64,000 bases of DNA from Verrucomicrobiia bacterium (GTDB taxonomy: Bacteria > Verrucomicrobiota > Verrucomicrobiia > Limisphaerales > JADLHS01), in assembly GCA_026125285.1 (NCBI GenBank), contig JAHCLO010000002.1:275115-339114 (forward strand). Direction: 5' to 3'. The translations under genes were made by a program, and so were the position numbers. Of this stretch, positions 37,999 through 46,578 are shown piece by piece; within the stretch, counting starts at the first letter, position 1, and each line of letters opens with the position of its first letter. The notes under the pieces are model-generated. The model saw only the letters and a program-made list of their open reading frames with translations. It ran no database searches and had not been told where the DNA came from.

Positions 37999-38883
37999 TC
38001 ACCCCTGCGCCTTGCCCTCACCCTGCACACCCGGGGAGCGTGTTGGTTCGTTCAGACTGCCCCGCCGATACCCCTGCAAATCCAGCGTCACATGGGCATA
38101 GCCAAGCTGCTTCAAAGACTCCGCGACGCGGGCCGACAAGCCATTCGCCAACAATCGCGGCAATTCCGTCGCGCCGAGTTCAATCCGGGCCAGGTGCTGA
38201 AGCAATGCGGATTTCGGATTCCGGATTTCGGACTTCAATTCATGATGTCTCACCCGCACATCGTAAAAACCCGAATCCTTGAGCACGTTCTCCGCCGCTT
38301 CGATCATGCGCAACTTCTCCTCCGTGACGGGTTCGCCATACGGGATGCGTGAACTGAGGCAGGCCATCTGTGGTTTGTCCGCCGTGGGCAAACCAAGTTG
38401 CGCGGAGAGTTCGCGAATCTCCGCTTTCGTCAACCCGGCTTCCTTCAGCGGCGCCCGCACTTGAAATTCCTTCGCCGCCTGCGCGCCGGGCCGGAAATCG
38501 CCCACGTCGCTGGCGTTCTCGCCGTAGGCAATCACCGCGAACCCTTCCGCCCGGGCCAGCGGCGCCAATTCCTCGAACAACTCGTGCTTGCAGAAATAAC
38601 AGCGGTTGGCCGGATTCGCCAAATAGTCCGGGTTGGCGAATTCCGCCGTCTGAACCACGCGCACGGGGAAATTAAACTCACGGGCCACGGCGAGCGCGTT
38701 CTCGAGTTCCCGGCGCGGCAGGCTTGGCGAATCGGCAATCGCCGCCAGCGCGCGGGCGCCCAATACCTCGTGCGCCACCTGCGCCAGAAATACCGAATCC
38801 ACCCCGCCGGAATACGCGACGAGGCACGAACCGTAGGAGCGCAACAAAGCGCGAAGTTGATCTAATTTGTCTGACGGCACCAC
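37999..38883 (-). CDS. larE: LarE-like ATP-dependent sacrificial sulfur transferase
   Basis: About 294 residues from GTG 38883 (or 38880); the frame is open to 39108 without a likely start. A PP-loop ([16 protein letters not shown]) adenylates the substrate. [14 protein letters not shown] and [22 protein letters not shown] are characteristic, the latter holding the Cys that donates sulfur in LarE. The family builds the nickel-pincer cofactor of lactate racemase; larB, larC and larA are not in the window. A 13-15 residue insertion (SEIRNPKS) interrupts the usually continuous VRHH-LARIE segment. It is transcribed toward gspF, with 43 bases between. Confidence 0.86.
   Translation of the reverse strand: MVPSDKLDQLRALLRSYGSCLVAYSGGVDSVFLAQVAHEVLGARALAAIADSPSLPRRELENALAVAREFNFPVRVVQTAEFANPDYLANPANRCYFCKHELFEELAPLARAEGFAVIAYGENASDVGDFRPGAQAAKEFQVRAPLKEAGLTKAEIRELSAQLGLPTADKPQMACLSSRIPYGEPVTEEKLRMIEAAENVLKDSGFYDVRVRHHELKSEIRNPKSALLQHLARIELGATELPRLLANGLSARVAESLKQLGYAHVTLDLQGYRRGSLNEPTRSPGVQGEGKAQG
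38197..38241. repeat. Short direct repeat inserted in frame in larE
   Basis: The forward strand holds GGATTTCGGATTCCGGATTTCGG, a near-tandem of GGATTTCGGA units. On the larE strand it encodes [14 protein letters not shown] between the conserved VRHH and LARIEL. The unit resembles widespread low-complexity intergenic repeats. It adds about 14 residues at what is probably a surface loop. Confidence 0.7.
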
Positions 38884-39152
38884 CGCAGGATGGCATCTCT
38901 GGCGCAACTTGTCGAGCGCGTGCGCCGGCCAATCAGCAAGTCCATTTCGCGTATGCTCCCGCTCCAACTGAATCTGCAGAGAAGTCAAAACCGTACCGCG
39001 TCGGGGATTACGATTCATGGGGTCAAAACGGGACTTGCAATTCAAGGAATCTTCCCTCAGCCGCGGTCTCGCCGCTGCCCGGCGCAATCCACCTACAACA
39101 ATCCGCAACCGACCGGGAGCAGACCCGTCGGCGACGCACTAGGATTGCGGCC

Positions 39153-39827
39153 ATGAAAAACAGCATGGCCAAAGCAAGAGGGAATATAGCACTGGGGTTC
39201 ACACTGATTGAGCTTCTCGTCGTGATCGCGCTCATCGGGATCATCGCGGCGATGCTTTTGCCGGGCCTGGCGTGCGCCAAGGAACTGGCCAAGCGTACCT
39301 GTTGTGCGTCGAATCTGCGGCAGGTCCACCTGGCGCTCTTTGGCTACGCCGAGGATCACAACGAGAGGATGCCACCGAAGTTCGACGTGAAGAAGGCTTA
39401 GCTCAAGCCGGAAGACATCGCCAAGGGCAAGCAACTCAACACCGTCACCAACGGGAGGCAGAACCTGCTGGCGACCTATGCTTCGGCGGAGGTGTTTCAA
39501 TGTCCGTCAGACTCCGGTGACGTGCAGGACCGGACGCCCGTTTGGCGGCGGCGCGGCGTGAGTTTTGACGCCAAGGGCAGTGAGATTGGCAAGGCGGAGA
39601 AACAGAAATTCAGCGCCGCCAATTCCTTCGAGATTGCGCGTGACTTGTTCAAACCGTGGGACAGCGATGATCCCCAAAAGGTGGCGGACAAGATTAACAA
39701 GGGCGAACTTGGCCCGGTGAAGTGGCATCGCTCCACCTACAACATGGGGATGGGTGATGGCCACGTGCGCGCGATCAAAAGCAAAACGGAGGAAAAGGCC
39801 GAGAAAGGAGAAGTGGATGACGACTAG
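39153..39827 (+). pseudogene. Pseudopilin-like secreted protein with H-X9-DG tail, interrupted by an in-frame TAG
   Basis: From ATG 39153 the product begins with a class III leader and helix ([20 protein letters not shown]) and has [29 protein letters not shown], typical of verrucomicrobial/planctomycete secreted pseudopilins. A TAG at 39399-39401 interrupts it. The same frame then stays open for 141 codons: LKPEDIAKGKQLN, FQCPSDSGD, and finally HRSTYNMGMGDGHV, a perfect H-X9-DG motif, stopping at 39827. A single nonsense mutation, or a sequencing error, explains the break. The truncated N-terminal product would be 82 residues. Confidence 0.8.
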
Positions 39828-39991
39828 CCCGGCAGCCTCGGGCAATGAATCGTCCGCACGGCCAAAGCCGGCCAACCTATGGACAAGACGCCTGCGCAAG
39901 TGGCACTCGGTTCTGGGAATGGTAGCGGCGATTTTTCTGCTGGTGATTGGCGGCACCGGCATTTATCTCAATCACAAACCGTTTTCCAACC
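39817..39991 (+). pseudogene. PepSY-associated membrane protein, truncated by IS copy 2
   Basis: ATG 39817 overlaps the end of the preceding gene by 11 bases. The surviving 58 residues contain LWTRRLRKWHSVLGMVAAIF and LLVIGGTGIYLNHKP, the first helix of PepSY-TM proteins. The IS begins right after HKPFSN, and the frame then runs into IS sequence until a stop at 40065. No continuation is visible on the far side of the IS, so the rest of the gene is missing from this locus. Confidence 0.78.
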
Positions 39992-41520
39992 CTTGTCATT
40001 ACCCACAACTTCTGCGGGCTTTTCTTTGCCGAACTTATGTCGCATTTTGCAGACGAGCCAAGTGATGGTCGCTTGGCCGCGGTTCCTCCACCGACGGCTA
40101 CGCATGACCACCACCACTTTGTTGCCGCCGACCCAGTGGGCGCAGCAGGAATTCGCGCTGGCCGAACTGGGCGGCGACCGGCGTCGCACCCAACGGCTCG
40201 TGAACCTCGCGCACGGCCTGGCCGCCCGGCCCGGCGGCACGCTGCCGCAAGCGTTTCCAGATTGGGCCGAACTCAAAGCCGCCTATCGGCTGTTGGATCG
40301 GCCGGAAACCAGTTTTCAGCGGATCCTGGCGCCCCACCTGCAACGCACCCGCGCCGCCTGCCGGCCGCCCGGGGAGTATCTGCTGATCGAAGACACCACG
40401 CTGCTGGATTATTCGTGCGGCCCGGCGGCGCCCGAACTGGGCCGCATCGGCGATGGCCAAGGCCGGGGCTTCGAATTGCACGCGACCCTGGCCGTGCGGA
40501 TCGAAGGCTGGACGCTGGCGCCACGACCCGCCAGTCAACTGGTCGGCCTGCTGCGCCAGCGGTGTGATCGCCCGCCACCGGCCCCGCCCGGCGAAACCCG
40601 CGCCCAATGCTTGAGCCGACCGCGCCGATCGCAACGTTGGGCCGCCGCGCTCAAGGAGGCGGGCGCACCGCCCGCAGATTGCCGCTGGATTTATGTGGCG
40701 GATCGGGAGGCGGACTTTTATGAGCCGATCCAACGCTGTCAGCCACACCGGGTGGATTTTGTGATTCGCGCCTGTCACGACCGCCGCCTGGCCCAAGACG
40801 CCGGGCATCGGCACGAAACCTTGGCGCGGGCCCCGGTCTTGGGACAGACCACTGTGGAACTGCGCACGCGACCGGGTCAAGCCGCGCGCACCGCCCTCGT
40901 GGCCGTGCGCGCGGTACGGGTGGATTTGGACGGCCCGTGGCGACCGAGTGGCTGGCAAGCGCCCCTGCGCGGCGTCTGGGCGGTGGAAGTGCGGGAGGTG
41001 CATGCGCCTCAAGGAGTGATGCAACCGCTGCATTGGGGGTTGTTGACCTCGCTGCCCTGCGAAAGCTGGGCCGCCGGCCAACGGGTCGTCGGCCTGTATG
41101 CGGCGCGCTGGTGGATCGAAGAATATCATAAAGCCCTCAAGCGCGGTGCGGGCGTGGAGGCGAGCCAACTCGAACGCGGCCATCGGTTGGAGGCGCTGAT
41201 CGCGGTGCTGGCGGTGGTGGCGGTGCGCTTGCTGGCGACCACACTTTTGGCCCGCAGCCGGCCGGAGGGATGGGAGGCGCCAGAGAGTTTTGGTCCCGAA
41301 GCGTTGGCTCTGCTGGCAGCCAAACTGGGCCGACCCGAAGAAGGTTGGACCAACCAGAGCGTGTTGATCGCGACGGCACGGCTGGGCGGATTTATGGCGC
41401 GCAAGGGCGACGGACTGCCCGGCTGGCAAACCATCTGGCGCGGCTGGCAGCGTTTGAGGTGGATGTGCGAAGGAGTAGCCACGCTCAACCAAACACAAAC
41501 ATGATGTGGATAATGACAGG
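39992..41520 (+). mobile_element. IS4-family (Tn5/IS50-like) insertion sequence, copy 2
   Basis: A 1529-base copy of the element at 4171-5696 in the same orientation, differing by one 3-base insertion and roughly six substitutions. Left flank GTTTTCCAAC and right flank GTCTTGAGGC do not match each other. They match the opposite flanks of copy 1 (8 of 10, and 8 consecutive bases, respectively). It interrupts the PepSY-type gene. Confidence 0.93.
40104..41504 (+). CDS. IS4-family DDE transposase (Tn5-like), copy 2
   Basis: 466 residues, one more than copy 1 because of the extra Gly in ELGGDRRRTQR. The other changes are ARPGG for AQPGG, PEEGW for PKEGW and GVATL for GVVTL. The catalytic EDTT, VADREAD and YREK residues are intact, so the copy is predicted functional. 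The frame is open back into the PepSY gene but translation should start at ATG 40104. Confidence 0.92.
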   Translation: MTTTTLLPPTQWAQQEFALAELGGDRRRTQRLVNLAHGLAARPGGTLPQAFPDWAELKAAYRLLDRPETSFQRILAPHLQRTRAACRPPGEYLLIEDTTLLDYSCGPAAPELGRIGDGQGRGFELHATLAVRIEGWTLAPRPASQLVGLLRQRCDRPPPAPPGETRAQCLSRPRRSQRWAAALKEAGAPPADCRWIYVADREADFYEPIQRCQPHRVDFVIRACHDRRLAQDAGHRHETLARAPVLGQTTVELRTRPGQAARTALVAVRAVRVDLDGPWRPSGWQAPLRGVWAVEVREVHAPQGVMQPLHWGLLTSLPCESWAAGQRVVGLYAARWWIEEYHKALKRGAGVEASQLERGHRLEALIAVLAVVAVRLLATTLLARSRPEGWEAPESFGPEALALLAAKLGRPEEGWTNQSVLIATARLGGFMARKGDGLPGWQTIWRGWQRLRWMCEGVATLNQTQT

Positions 41521-41537
41521 GTCTTGAGGCATCCTGC

Positions 41538-41608
41538 GGCGCGCGTCACTCCGTGCGCACCGCAACCGGCACGTTGCTTTTCCAACGGCACGCTCAGAGT
41601 GACGCGCC
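41538..41608. repeat. Inverted-repeat element downstream of IS copy 2
   Basis: Ends GGCGCGCGTCACTC and GAGTGACGCGCC are inverted and about 70 bases apart. The core GCGCACGGAGTGACGCGC recurs inside priA at 48723-48741. It fills the gap between the IS and the esterase gene. Confidence 0.7.
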
Positions 41609-41702
41609 CTACCCGGTCCTGGCATGGGTCTGTCACGGCACCAGAATCACCGTCGTGGCAAACAGCTTGCCGTGGATTGCCGGACAAAACATGCTGGCCT
41701 GC

Positions 41703-43736
41703 ATGAAGCAGACATTTCCTCTTCTCACTGCAGTTGGTGTTCTGGTTTCAGGACTGGCAGCAAACGCACAGACTCAAGGTGGCGCCAACCCGCTGACTCG
41801 TGGTGACGAGATGCTCGCCACCTATTTCCGCACCGAAACTGCCAAGCTGGCCGAGCGTTGCCTGAGCGAGATTCATACGCTGGCGGATTGGGAAGCGCAG
41901 CGGACGGAATACCGCCGGCAGTTGCAGGAGATGCTCGGCTTGTGGCCCATGCCGGAACGGACGGAGCTGAATCCGGTCATCACGGGCACGCTTGAGCACG
42001 AGGAATTCACGGTCGAGAAACTGTATTTCCAGGCGTCGCCGCAGCTTTATGTCACGGCGAATCTGTATCTGCCAAAAAAGCTGGAGCGTCCGGCGCCGGC
42101 GATACTTTATATGTGTGGTCATTCGCGGCAGGTCAAGGACGGCGTGAGTTTCGGCAACAAGGCCGGCTACCAGCATCACGGTGCGTGGTTCGCCCGGAAT
42201 GGTTACGTGTGCCTGCTGATTGACACGCTGCAACTCGGGGAAATCGAGGGACTACATCACGGCACTTATCGCGAAGGCCAGTGGTGGTGGAATTCGCGCG
42301 GCTACACCCCGGCCGGGGTGGAGGCGTGGTTTGGCATCCGCGCCTTGGACTATCTCTGTTCGCGGCCGGAAGTGGATGCACAACGCCTCGGTATGACCGG
42401 CCGATCGGGTGGCGGCTCCTACACGTGGACGGTTGCCGCGCTGGATGATCGCGTGAAAGTGGCCGCACCGGTGGCCGGCATCACGGACCTGCAAAACCAG
42501 GTCGTGGACGGCGCCGTGGAAGGGCACTGCGACTGCATGTTCTTTGTGAATACCTATCGCTGGGATTTTGCGCCGTTGGGAGCGCTGATCGCTCCACGTC
42601 CCTTGCTCATCTGCAACACCGACAAGGACCGGATTTTCCCGCTGGACGGCGTGGTGCGGTTCCACGAACAGACGCGGCGGATTTATCAACTTCATGGAAA
42701 GCCGGATCAACTGGGGTTGCTCATCACCGAAGGTCCGCACCAGGACACGCAGGATTTGCAGGTGCCGGTTTTTCGCTGGTTCAACCGATTCTTGAAAGGC
42801 GAGCAACCGCTCATTGAGATGGCAGCGAAAAAGTTTTTCGAGCCGGCACAACTGCGCGTGTTCGATCAGTTGCCGGCGGACGCAGTCAATACGAACATTC
42901 AATCTCTTTTTGTTCCTAAAGCTGGATTGCGGACAACCGGGGAATTGAAAAGTCAACGCGAGTCACTGTTGATCACGCTCCGGGAGAAGTCGTTCGGCGG
43001 TTGGCCGGCCGAGAATGTCCCGCTTGAGGCAAAGCCGGCGTTCTCAGTTGAGCGCGAGGGATTGAAATTCAGTGCCTGGGATTTCACATGCCAGGAGCAT
43101 GTGCGTTTGCGGCTCTACTTGCTTGAACCTGATAAGCAGCGGCCCGGCACCCGGGTCATGCGTCTGAACGTGCTGGATGAGGACGGCTGGGGAAACTGGC
43201 TGGCCGGAGTACGCGCGGGTTTCGCGGATCAACTTGCGGAGGAACTCGCCGCAACGAATGTGCCGCAGGCAAACACAGAGGCGTTTGCCGGTCTGAAGAA
43301 GCTCTGGGCAACCCCGGAGCGAGCGCCCGCCTCCGCCCGCAGCGAGCCACCGGTGGATTACGCCGTCCAGGCGTTCTTCGCGCCGCGCGGCATCGGGTTG
43401 ACGGCTTGGAGCGGTGACGAAAGGAAACGCACCCAAATCCGACGCCGCTTCATGTTGCTGGGACAAACGCTTGACGGAATGCGCGTGTGGGACATCCGGC
43501 GGGCGGTGCAGATGCTTCATTCAATGCGCGGAGTGGATTCCGCCAAGGTGGAGTTGTCTTCCAGCGGCATCATGGCGGTGAACGCGGGCGTCGCGTCTCT
43601 CTTTGAACCCGGCGCACGGCTTTTCCTGACAAAGGATTTGCTGCCGCCCGAAAGCCCTCAGCCTGATTATTTGAATGTTCTCAAGCTGGTGGAGCTTTCC
43701 CAAGTGGTCGAGTTGGCGGCGGAGTTGACAGAGTAG
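41703..43736 (+). CDS. Secreted acetyl-xylan-esterase-like alpha/beta hydrolase
   Basis: 677 residues from ATG 41703, chosen because a signal peptide follows (MKQTFPLLTAVGVLVSGLAANAQ); the frame is open to 41553. A catalytic alpha/beta domain comes first: ILYMCGHSRQVKDG oxyanion region, nucleophile GRSGGGSYTW, acid region NTDKDRIFPLDG, and His in EGPHQDTQD. A second long C-terminal region (about 380-677) resembles a degenerate hydrolase half (GLTAWSGDERKR). Deacetylation of hemicellulose is likely by similarity to S9/acetyl-xylan esterase proteins of this phylum, but the substrate is inferred. Confidence 0.77.
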   Translation: MKQTFPLLTAVGVLVSGLAANAQTQGGANPLTRGDEMLATYFRTETAKLAERCLSEIHTLADWEAQRTEYRRQLQEMLGLWPMPERTELNPVITGTLEHEEFTVEKLYFQASPQLYVTANLYLPKKLERPAPAILYMCGHSRQVKDGVSFGNKAGYQHHGAWFARNGYVCLLIDTLQLGEIEGLHHGTYREGQWWWNSRGYTPAGVEAWFGIRALDYLCSRPEVDAQRLGMTGRSGGGSYTWTVAALDDRVKVAAPVAGITDLQNQVVDGAVEGHCDCMFFVNTYRWDFAPLGALIAPRPLLICNTDKDRIFPLDGVVRFHEQTRRIYQLHGKPDQLGLLITEGPHQDTQDLQVPVFRWFNRFLKGEQPLIEMAAKKFFEPAQLRVFDQLPADAVNTNIQSLFVPKAGLRTTGELKSQRESLLITLREKSFGGWPAENVPLEAKPAFSVEREGLKFSAWDFTCQEHVRLRLYLLEPDKQRPGTRVMRLNVLDEDGWGNWLAGVRAGFADQLAEELAATNVPQANTEAFAGLKKLWATPERAPASARSEPPVDYAVQAFFAPRGIGLTAWSGDERKRTQIRRRFMLLGQTLDGMRVWDIRRAVQMLHSMRGVDSAKVELSSSGIMAVNAGVASLFEPGARLFLTKDLLPPESPQPDYLNVLKLVELSQVVELAAELTE

Positions 43737-43875
43737 ATGTCGGATTGGTTTGAACTCCAACTGATTTCACCAGCTTCAATGATTTCAACACCTGAAGGCT
43801 CACGCCACGCTTGCAACCCTCCGGTATTACGGTAGGTTTTCGCCGATCAACAAAGTAACCAAACCCAGAACCACT

Positions 43876-44403
43876 ATGCTCATCAGCAAGAAAATGAATT
43901 CGGCGATCAATCAACAGGTCGGCAACGAGTTTGGCGCCTCCCTCCAATACGTCGCCATCGCGGCGCATTTTGCGAACGAAGGTTTGACGGCACTGGCGGC
44001 GCACTTCTACGAGCAGGCCGAAGAGGAGCGGGATCACGCCATGCGCTTTGTCCGCTACCTGGTGGATGCCGGCGGACGGGTCGAGATTCCGGCGATTGCC
44101 TCACCGCGCGCCACGTTCAAGAACGCCGCCGATGCCGTCCGGCTCGCCTTGAACCACGAACTGACCGTGACCAATCAGATCAATCAACTGGTGGAGCTGG
44201 CCATCAAGGAATCCGACCACATCACGAACAACATGCTGTCGTGGTTCGTGAAGGAGCAGTTGGAGGAGGTTTCCAGCATGGACAACCTGCTCAAAGTGGT
44301 GCAACGCGCCGGGGAGAGCAATCTGATCCATGTTGAGGATTACCTGACCCGCTTGCACGCCAAGACCGCCCGCATGGTCGCCGAAGCCAAGGATGAATCC
44401 TGA
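43876..44403 (+). CDS. Ferritin (bacterial non-heme)
   Basis: 175 residues, the standard ferritin length. The four-helix ferroxidase ligands are visible: Glu in NEFGASLQYVA, the EQAEEERDHAMRF pair (E-x-x-H), a Glu in ALNHELTVTNQ, and FVKEQLEEV. It forms a 24-subunit iron-storage shell in the cytoplasm. It stands alone, 90 bases before ruvC; no Fur box was recognised upstream. Confidence 0.92.
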   Translation: MLISKKMNSAINQQVGNEFGASLQYVAIAAHFANEGLTALAAHFYEQAEEERDHAMRFVRYLVDAGGRVEIPAIASPRATFKNAADAVRLALNHELTVTNQINQLVELAIKESDHITNNMLSWFVKEQLEEVSSMDNLLKVVQRAGESNLIHVEDYLTRLHAKTARMVAEAKDES

Positions 44404-44492
44404 ACCGTGGCGAACCGCAGCGACAGCGGGACTACGTTTCGTCAGCGGTCCAGTCGGTTTTCTGCTTTTGCGGCGTTCTGGGCGCTGGCACA

Positions 44493-45119
44493 TTGCCGCG
44501 CGTGGGCATCACGCTCCAGCAGTTCCAGCAAATGCAAGACCGTCTGGGTGGCCGGTCATCGGCACTCCGTAAAGCAAGGACGCTCATTGACCCGTCGCCT
44601 CGCCCGGGCGCGAAAGCGCATCAGGTCATTCTGGGTTTGGACCCCTCGTTGCGTGGCACCGGCTTCGGCGTGATTCGCCTCGCCCGGCCTTGTCCGCAAA
44701 CTCTTGCCCAGAGCACCATCTCCTGCCCGCCAACCTGGGAGCGTTCGCGATGCCTGGCACGCATCACGCAGGTGCTCCGTGACGTAATCCGTGAACATCA
44801 ACCCACCGTGGCTGTGGTGGAGGGTTTGTTTTTCGCGCAGAATCTGCAAACCGCCATCATCATGGGCGAAGCCCGCGGCGCGGCCTTGGCGGTTCTCGCC
44901 GAGGCGGGGTTGGAGATTTATGAAATTGCCCCGCGCAAGGTGAAGCAGGCCATTGTGGGGTACGGCGCCGCCCAAAAAGCAGCCGTCGGCAAAATGGTGC
45001 AACGAATGTTGCAGCTTTCCGAGGCGCCAGCGCCCGATGCCGCCGACGCGCTGGCACTGGCACTGGCGCATGCCCAGGAGGTAAGCCGATACAATGTGAA
45101 TCCGCCCAAGCGAATTTGA
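44493..45119 (+). CDS. ruvC: Holliday-junction endonuclease RuvC
   Basis: 208 residues using TTG 44493; GTG 44502 is also possible. The RNase-H-like nuclease has its acidic residues in LGLDPSLRGTGFGVI, VEGLFFAQN and DAADALALALAHA. A 40-residue N-terminal extension (ITLQQFQQMQDRLGG) precedes the usual start, so initiation may be internal; no strong ribosome site settles it. It resolves four-way junctions with RuvAB. ruvA follows after 110 bases; ruvB is not in the window. Confidence 0.93.
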   Translation: MPRVGITLQQFQQMQDRLGGRSSALRKARTLIDPSPRPGAKAHQVILGLDPSLRGTGFGVIRLARPCPQTLAQSTISCPPTWERSRCLARITQVLRDVIREHQPTVAVVEGLFFAQNLQTAIIMGEARGAALAVLAEAGLEIYEIAPRKVKQAIVGYGAAQKAAVGKMVQRMLQLSEAPAPDAADALALALAHAQEVSRYNVNPPKRI

Positions 45120-45229
45120 AACCACGATGATGAACCCGCCAGAATCCAATCCCTCACAGTCGCCAGCCGTCAGTTGCATTCGATATTGGAGGGGCGACGT
45201 CGCGGTTTGCATATTCCTCTGCTCGAGCC

Positions 45230-45835
45230 ATGATCACCTTTCTTCACGGTAAACTGGTTGAAGCCCTGCCCACACAGGTAATCGTGGACGTGAACGGCGT
45301 CGGTTACGAGGCACTGATCCCTTTGTCTTCTTTCGATAAACTTCCGCCGCCCGGCCAGGAGTTGAGATTGCTCACGCAACTGGTCATCCGTGAGGACGCC
45401 CACACGCTCTACGGGTTCATGTCCGCGTCCGAACGCGATTTGTTCCGCCTGCTCATCAACACCGTCAGTGGCATTGGACCAAAAATCGCGCTGAACATCC
45501 TCAGCGGCATGAATGTGGTTGCGTTCCGCGGTGCGGTCGCTGGTAGCGACGTGAAGGCACTCTCGCAAATTTCAGGTGTCGGCCGCAAAACCGCCGAACG
45601 CATCATTGTCGAATTGCGCGACAAGATCGGCGCGGCGGGCACTTGGGAGGCCGCAAGTGCGCAACGCGCCCTTTCACCGGCCGATCAAAAGATCAATGAC
45701 GCGGTGCTGGCCTTGATGGCGCTGGGTTTCAAACAGGTCGAGGCGCACGAAACGGTCCGCCAGGCCCAGGCGGCGTTGGGGGCGCAAGCCACCGTCGAGG
45801 AACTCGTGCGCGCGTCCTTGAAGAAAGGCGCGTGA
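45230..45835 (+). CDS. ruvA: Holliday-junction branch-migration subunit RuvA
   Basis: 201 residues. OB-fold N-domain (MITFLHGKLVEALPTQVIVDVNGVGYEALI), two helix-hairpin-helix motifs (LLINTVSGIGPKIALNIL and ISGVGRKTAERIIVELRDKI) and a C-terminal RuvB-binding domain (NDAVLALMALGFKQVEAHETV). It holds the junction for the RuvB motor. Its TGA overlaps the ATG of the DUF374 gene, so that gene is translationally coupled. Confidence 0.96.
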   Translation: MITFLHGKLVEALPTQVIVDVNGVGYEALIPLSSFDKLPPPGQELRLLTQLVIREDAHTLYGFMSASERDLFRLLINTVSGIGPKIALNILSGMNVVAFRGAVAGSDVKALSQISGVGRKTAERIIVELRDKIGAAGTWEAASAQRALSPADQKINDAVLALMALGFKQVEAHETVRQAQAALGAQATVEELVRASLKKGA

Positions 45836-46566
45836 TGGCGGCTTCCGGTCAGAAATTGGAGACTCGACCCGTCGCGCCCCCGGCGGTTCGCCGGAGTAGC
45901 GCGCGGGTAGTGCCGCATCGCGCGCGGTGGCATCAACGGCTTGCGGCATCCTTGATCTTTGCCCTCGCCCGTTGCATCGCCGCGACCATTCGTTTCCGAA
46001 TGAACGATCTGGGCGGGTACTTCTCCCACTTGCCGCAGGACAAAATCATCTTCGCGATCTGGCACAATCGTCTCGCGCTGTCGCTGATTCTCTATCGGCG
46101 CTATGTCGCGCGACGGGATCGCGCCCGGCGGTTGGTGGCGTTGGTGAGTGCCAGCCGGGATGGCGGTCTGCTGACACGGGTGCTGGAGCTGTTTGAAGTT
46201 CGACCCGTGCGCGGCTCCTCTTCGCGGCGCGGCGCACAAGCCTTGCGGGAAATGGTAACGTTGGGTCGGGCTGGCCACGATCTGGCGATTACCCCGGACG
46301 GACCCCGCGGTCCCCGCTACGTGGTGCAGGACGGTGTGATTTCCGCCGCCCAACTGACGGGATTGACGATTGTACCCGTCACGTATCATTTGAATTGGAA
46401 GCTTTGCCTCAACAGTTGGGACCGTTTTCTGATTCCGCTTCCCTTTTGCCGGTGTGACGTGATAACCGGTCTGCCCATCCGCGTGCCGCGCGAGGCGACG
46501 CCGGATGAACGGGAGGCCGCCCGCAAGCGGTTGGAAGCGGAACTGCGCCGGATCACGGGGGAGTAA
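45835..46566 (+). CDS. DUF374 lysophospholipid-acyltransferase-like protein
   Basis: 243 residues from ATG 45835. The DUF374 core has IFAIWHNRLAL (HN in place of the HxxxxD acceptor motif), LVSASRDGGLL, RGSSSRRGAQALREM and ITPDGPRGPRYVVQDGVI. The family is related to lipid acyltransferases and often accompanies LPS genes; its reaction is not established. A basic N-terminus precedes a short hydrophobic segment (LAASLIFALARCIA). It is transcribed with ruvA and probably priA, which starts 12 bases later. Confidence 0.85.
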   Translation: MAASGQKLETRPVAPPAVRRSSARVVPHRARWHQRLAASLIFALARCIAATIRFRMNDLGGYFSHLPQDKIIFAIWHNRLALSLILYRRYVARRDRARRLVALVSASRDGGLLTRVLELFEVRPVRGSSSRRGAQALREMVTLGRAGHDLAITPDGPRGPRYVVQDGVISAAQLTGLTIVPVTYHLNWKLCLNSWDRFLIPLPFCRCDVITGLPIRVPREATPDEREAARKRLEAELRRITGE

Positions 46567-46578
46567 CAAACGATTCCC

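Noticed and set aside
4171-41520. The two same-orientation IS copies as ends of a composite transposon
   Set aside because: The 34 kb between them holds housekeeping genes (hemB, carA, lptD, lpxD, panD, gsp operon) and no cargo-like genes, and outer flanks do not form a target duplication.
40098-41687. 529-codon leftward open frame opposite transposase copy 2 (and 4277-5674 opposite copy 1)
   Set aside because: Shadow frame caused by GC-rich codon usage on the opposite strand; it has no domains and the transposase on the other strand is clear.
41553-41702. Upstream 50 codons as part of the secreted esterase
   Set aside because: They are encoded by a palindromic repeat and would place the signal peptide internally; ATG 41703 starts directly at the signal peptide.
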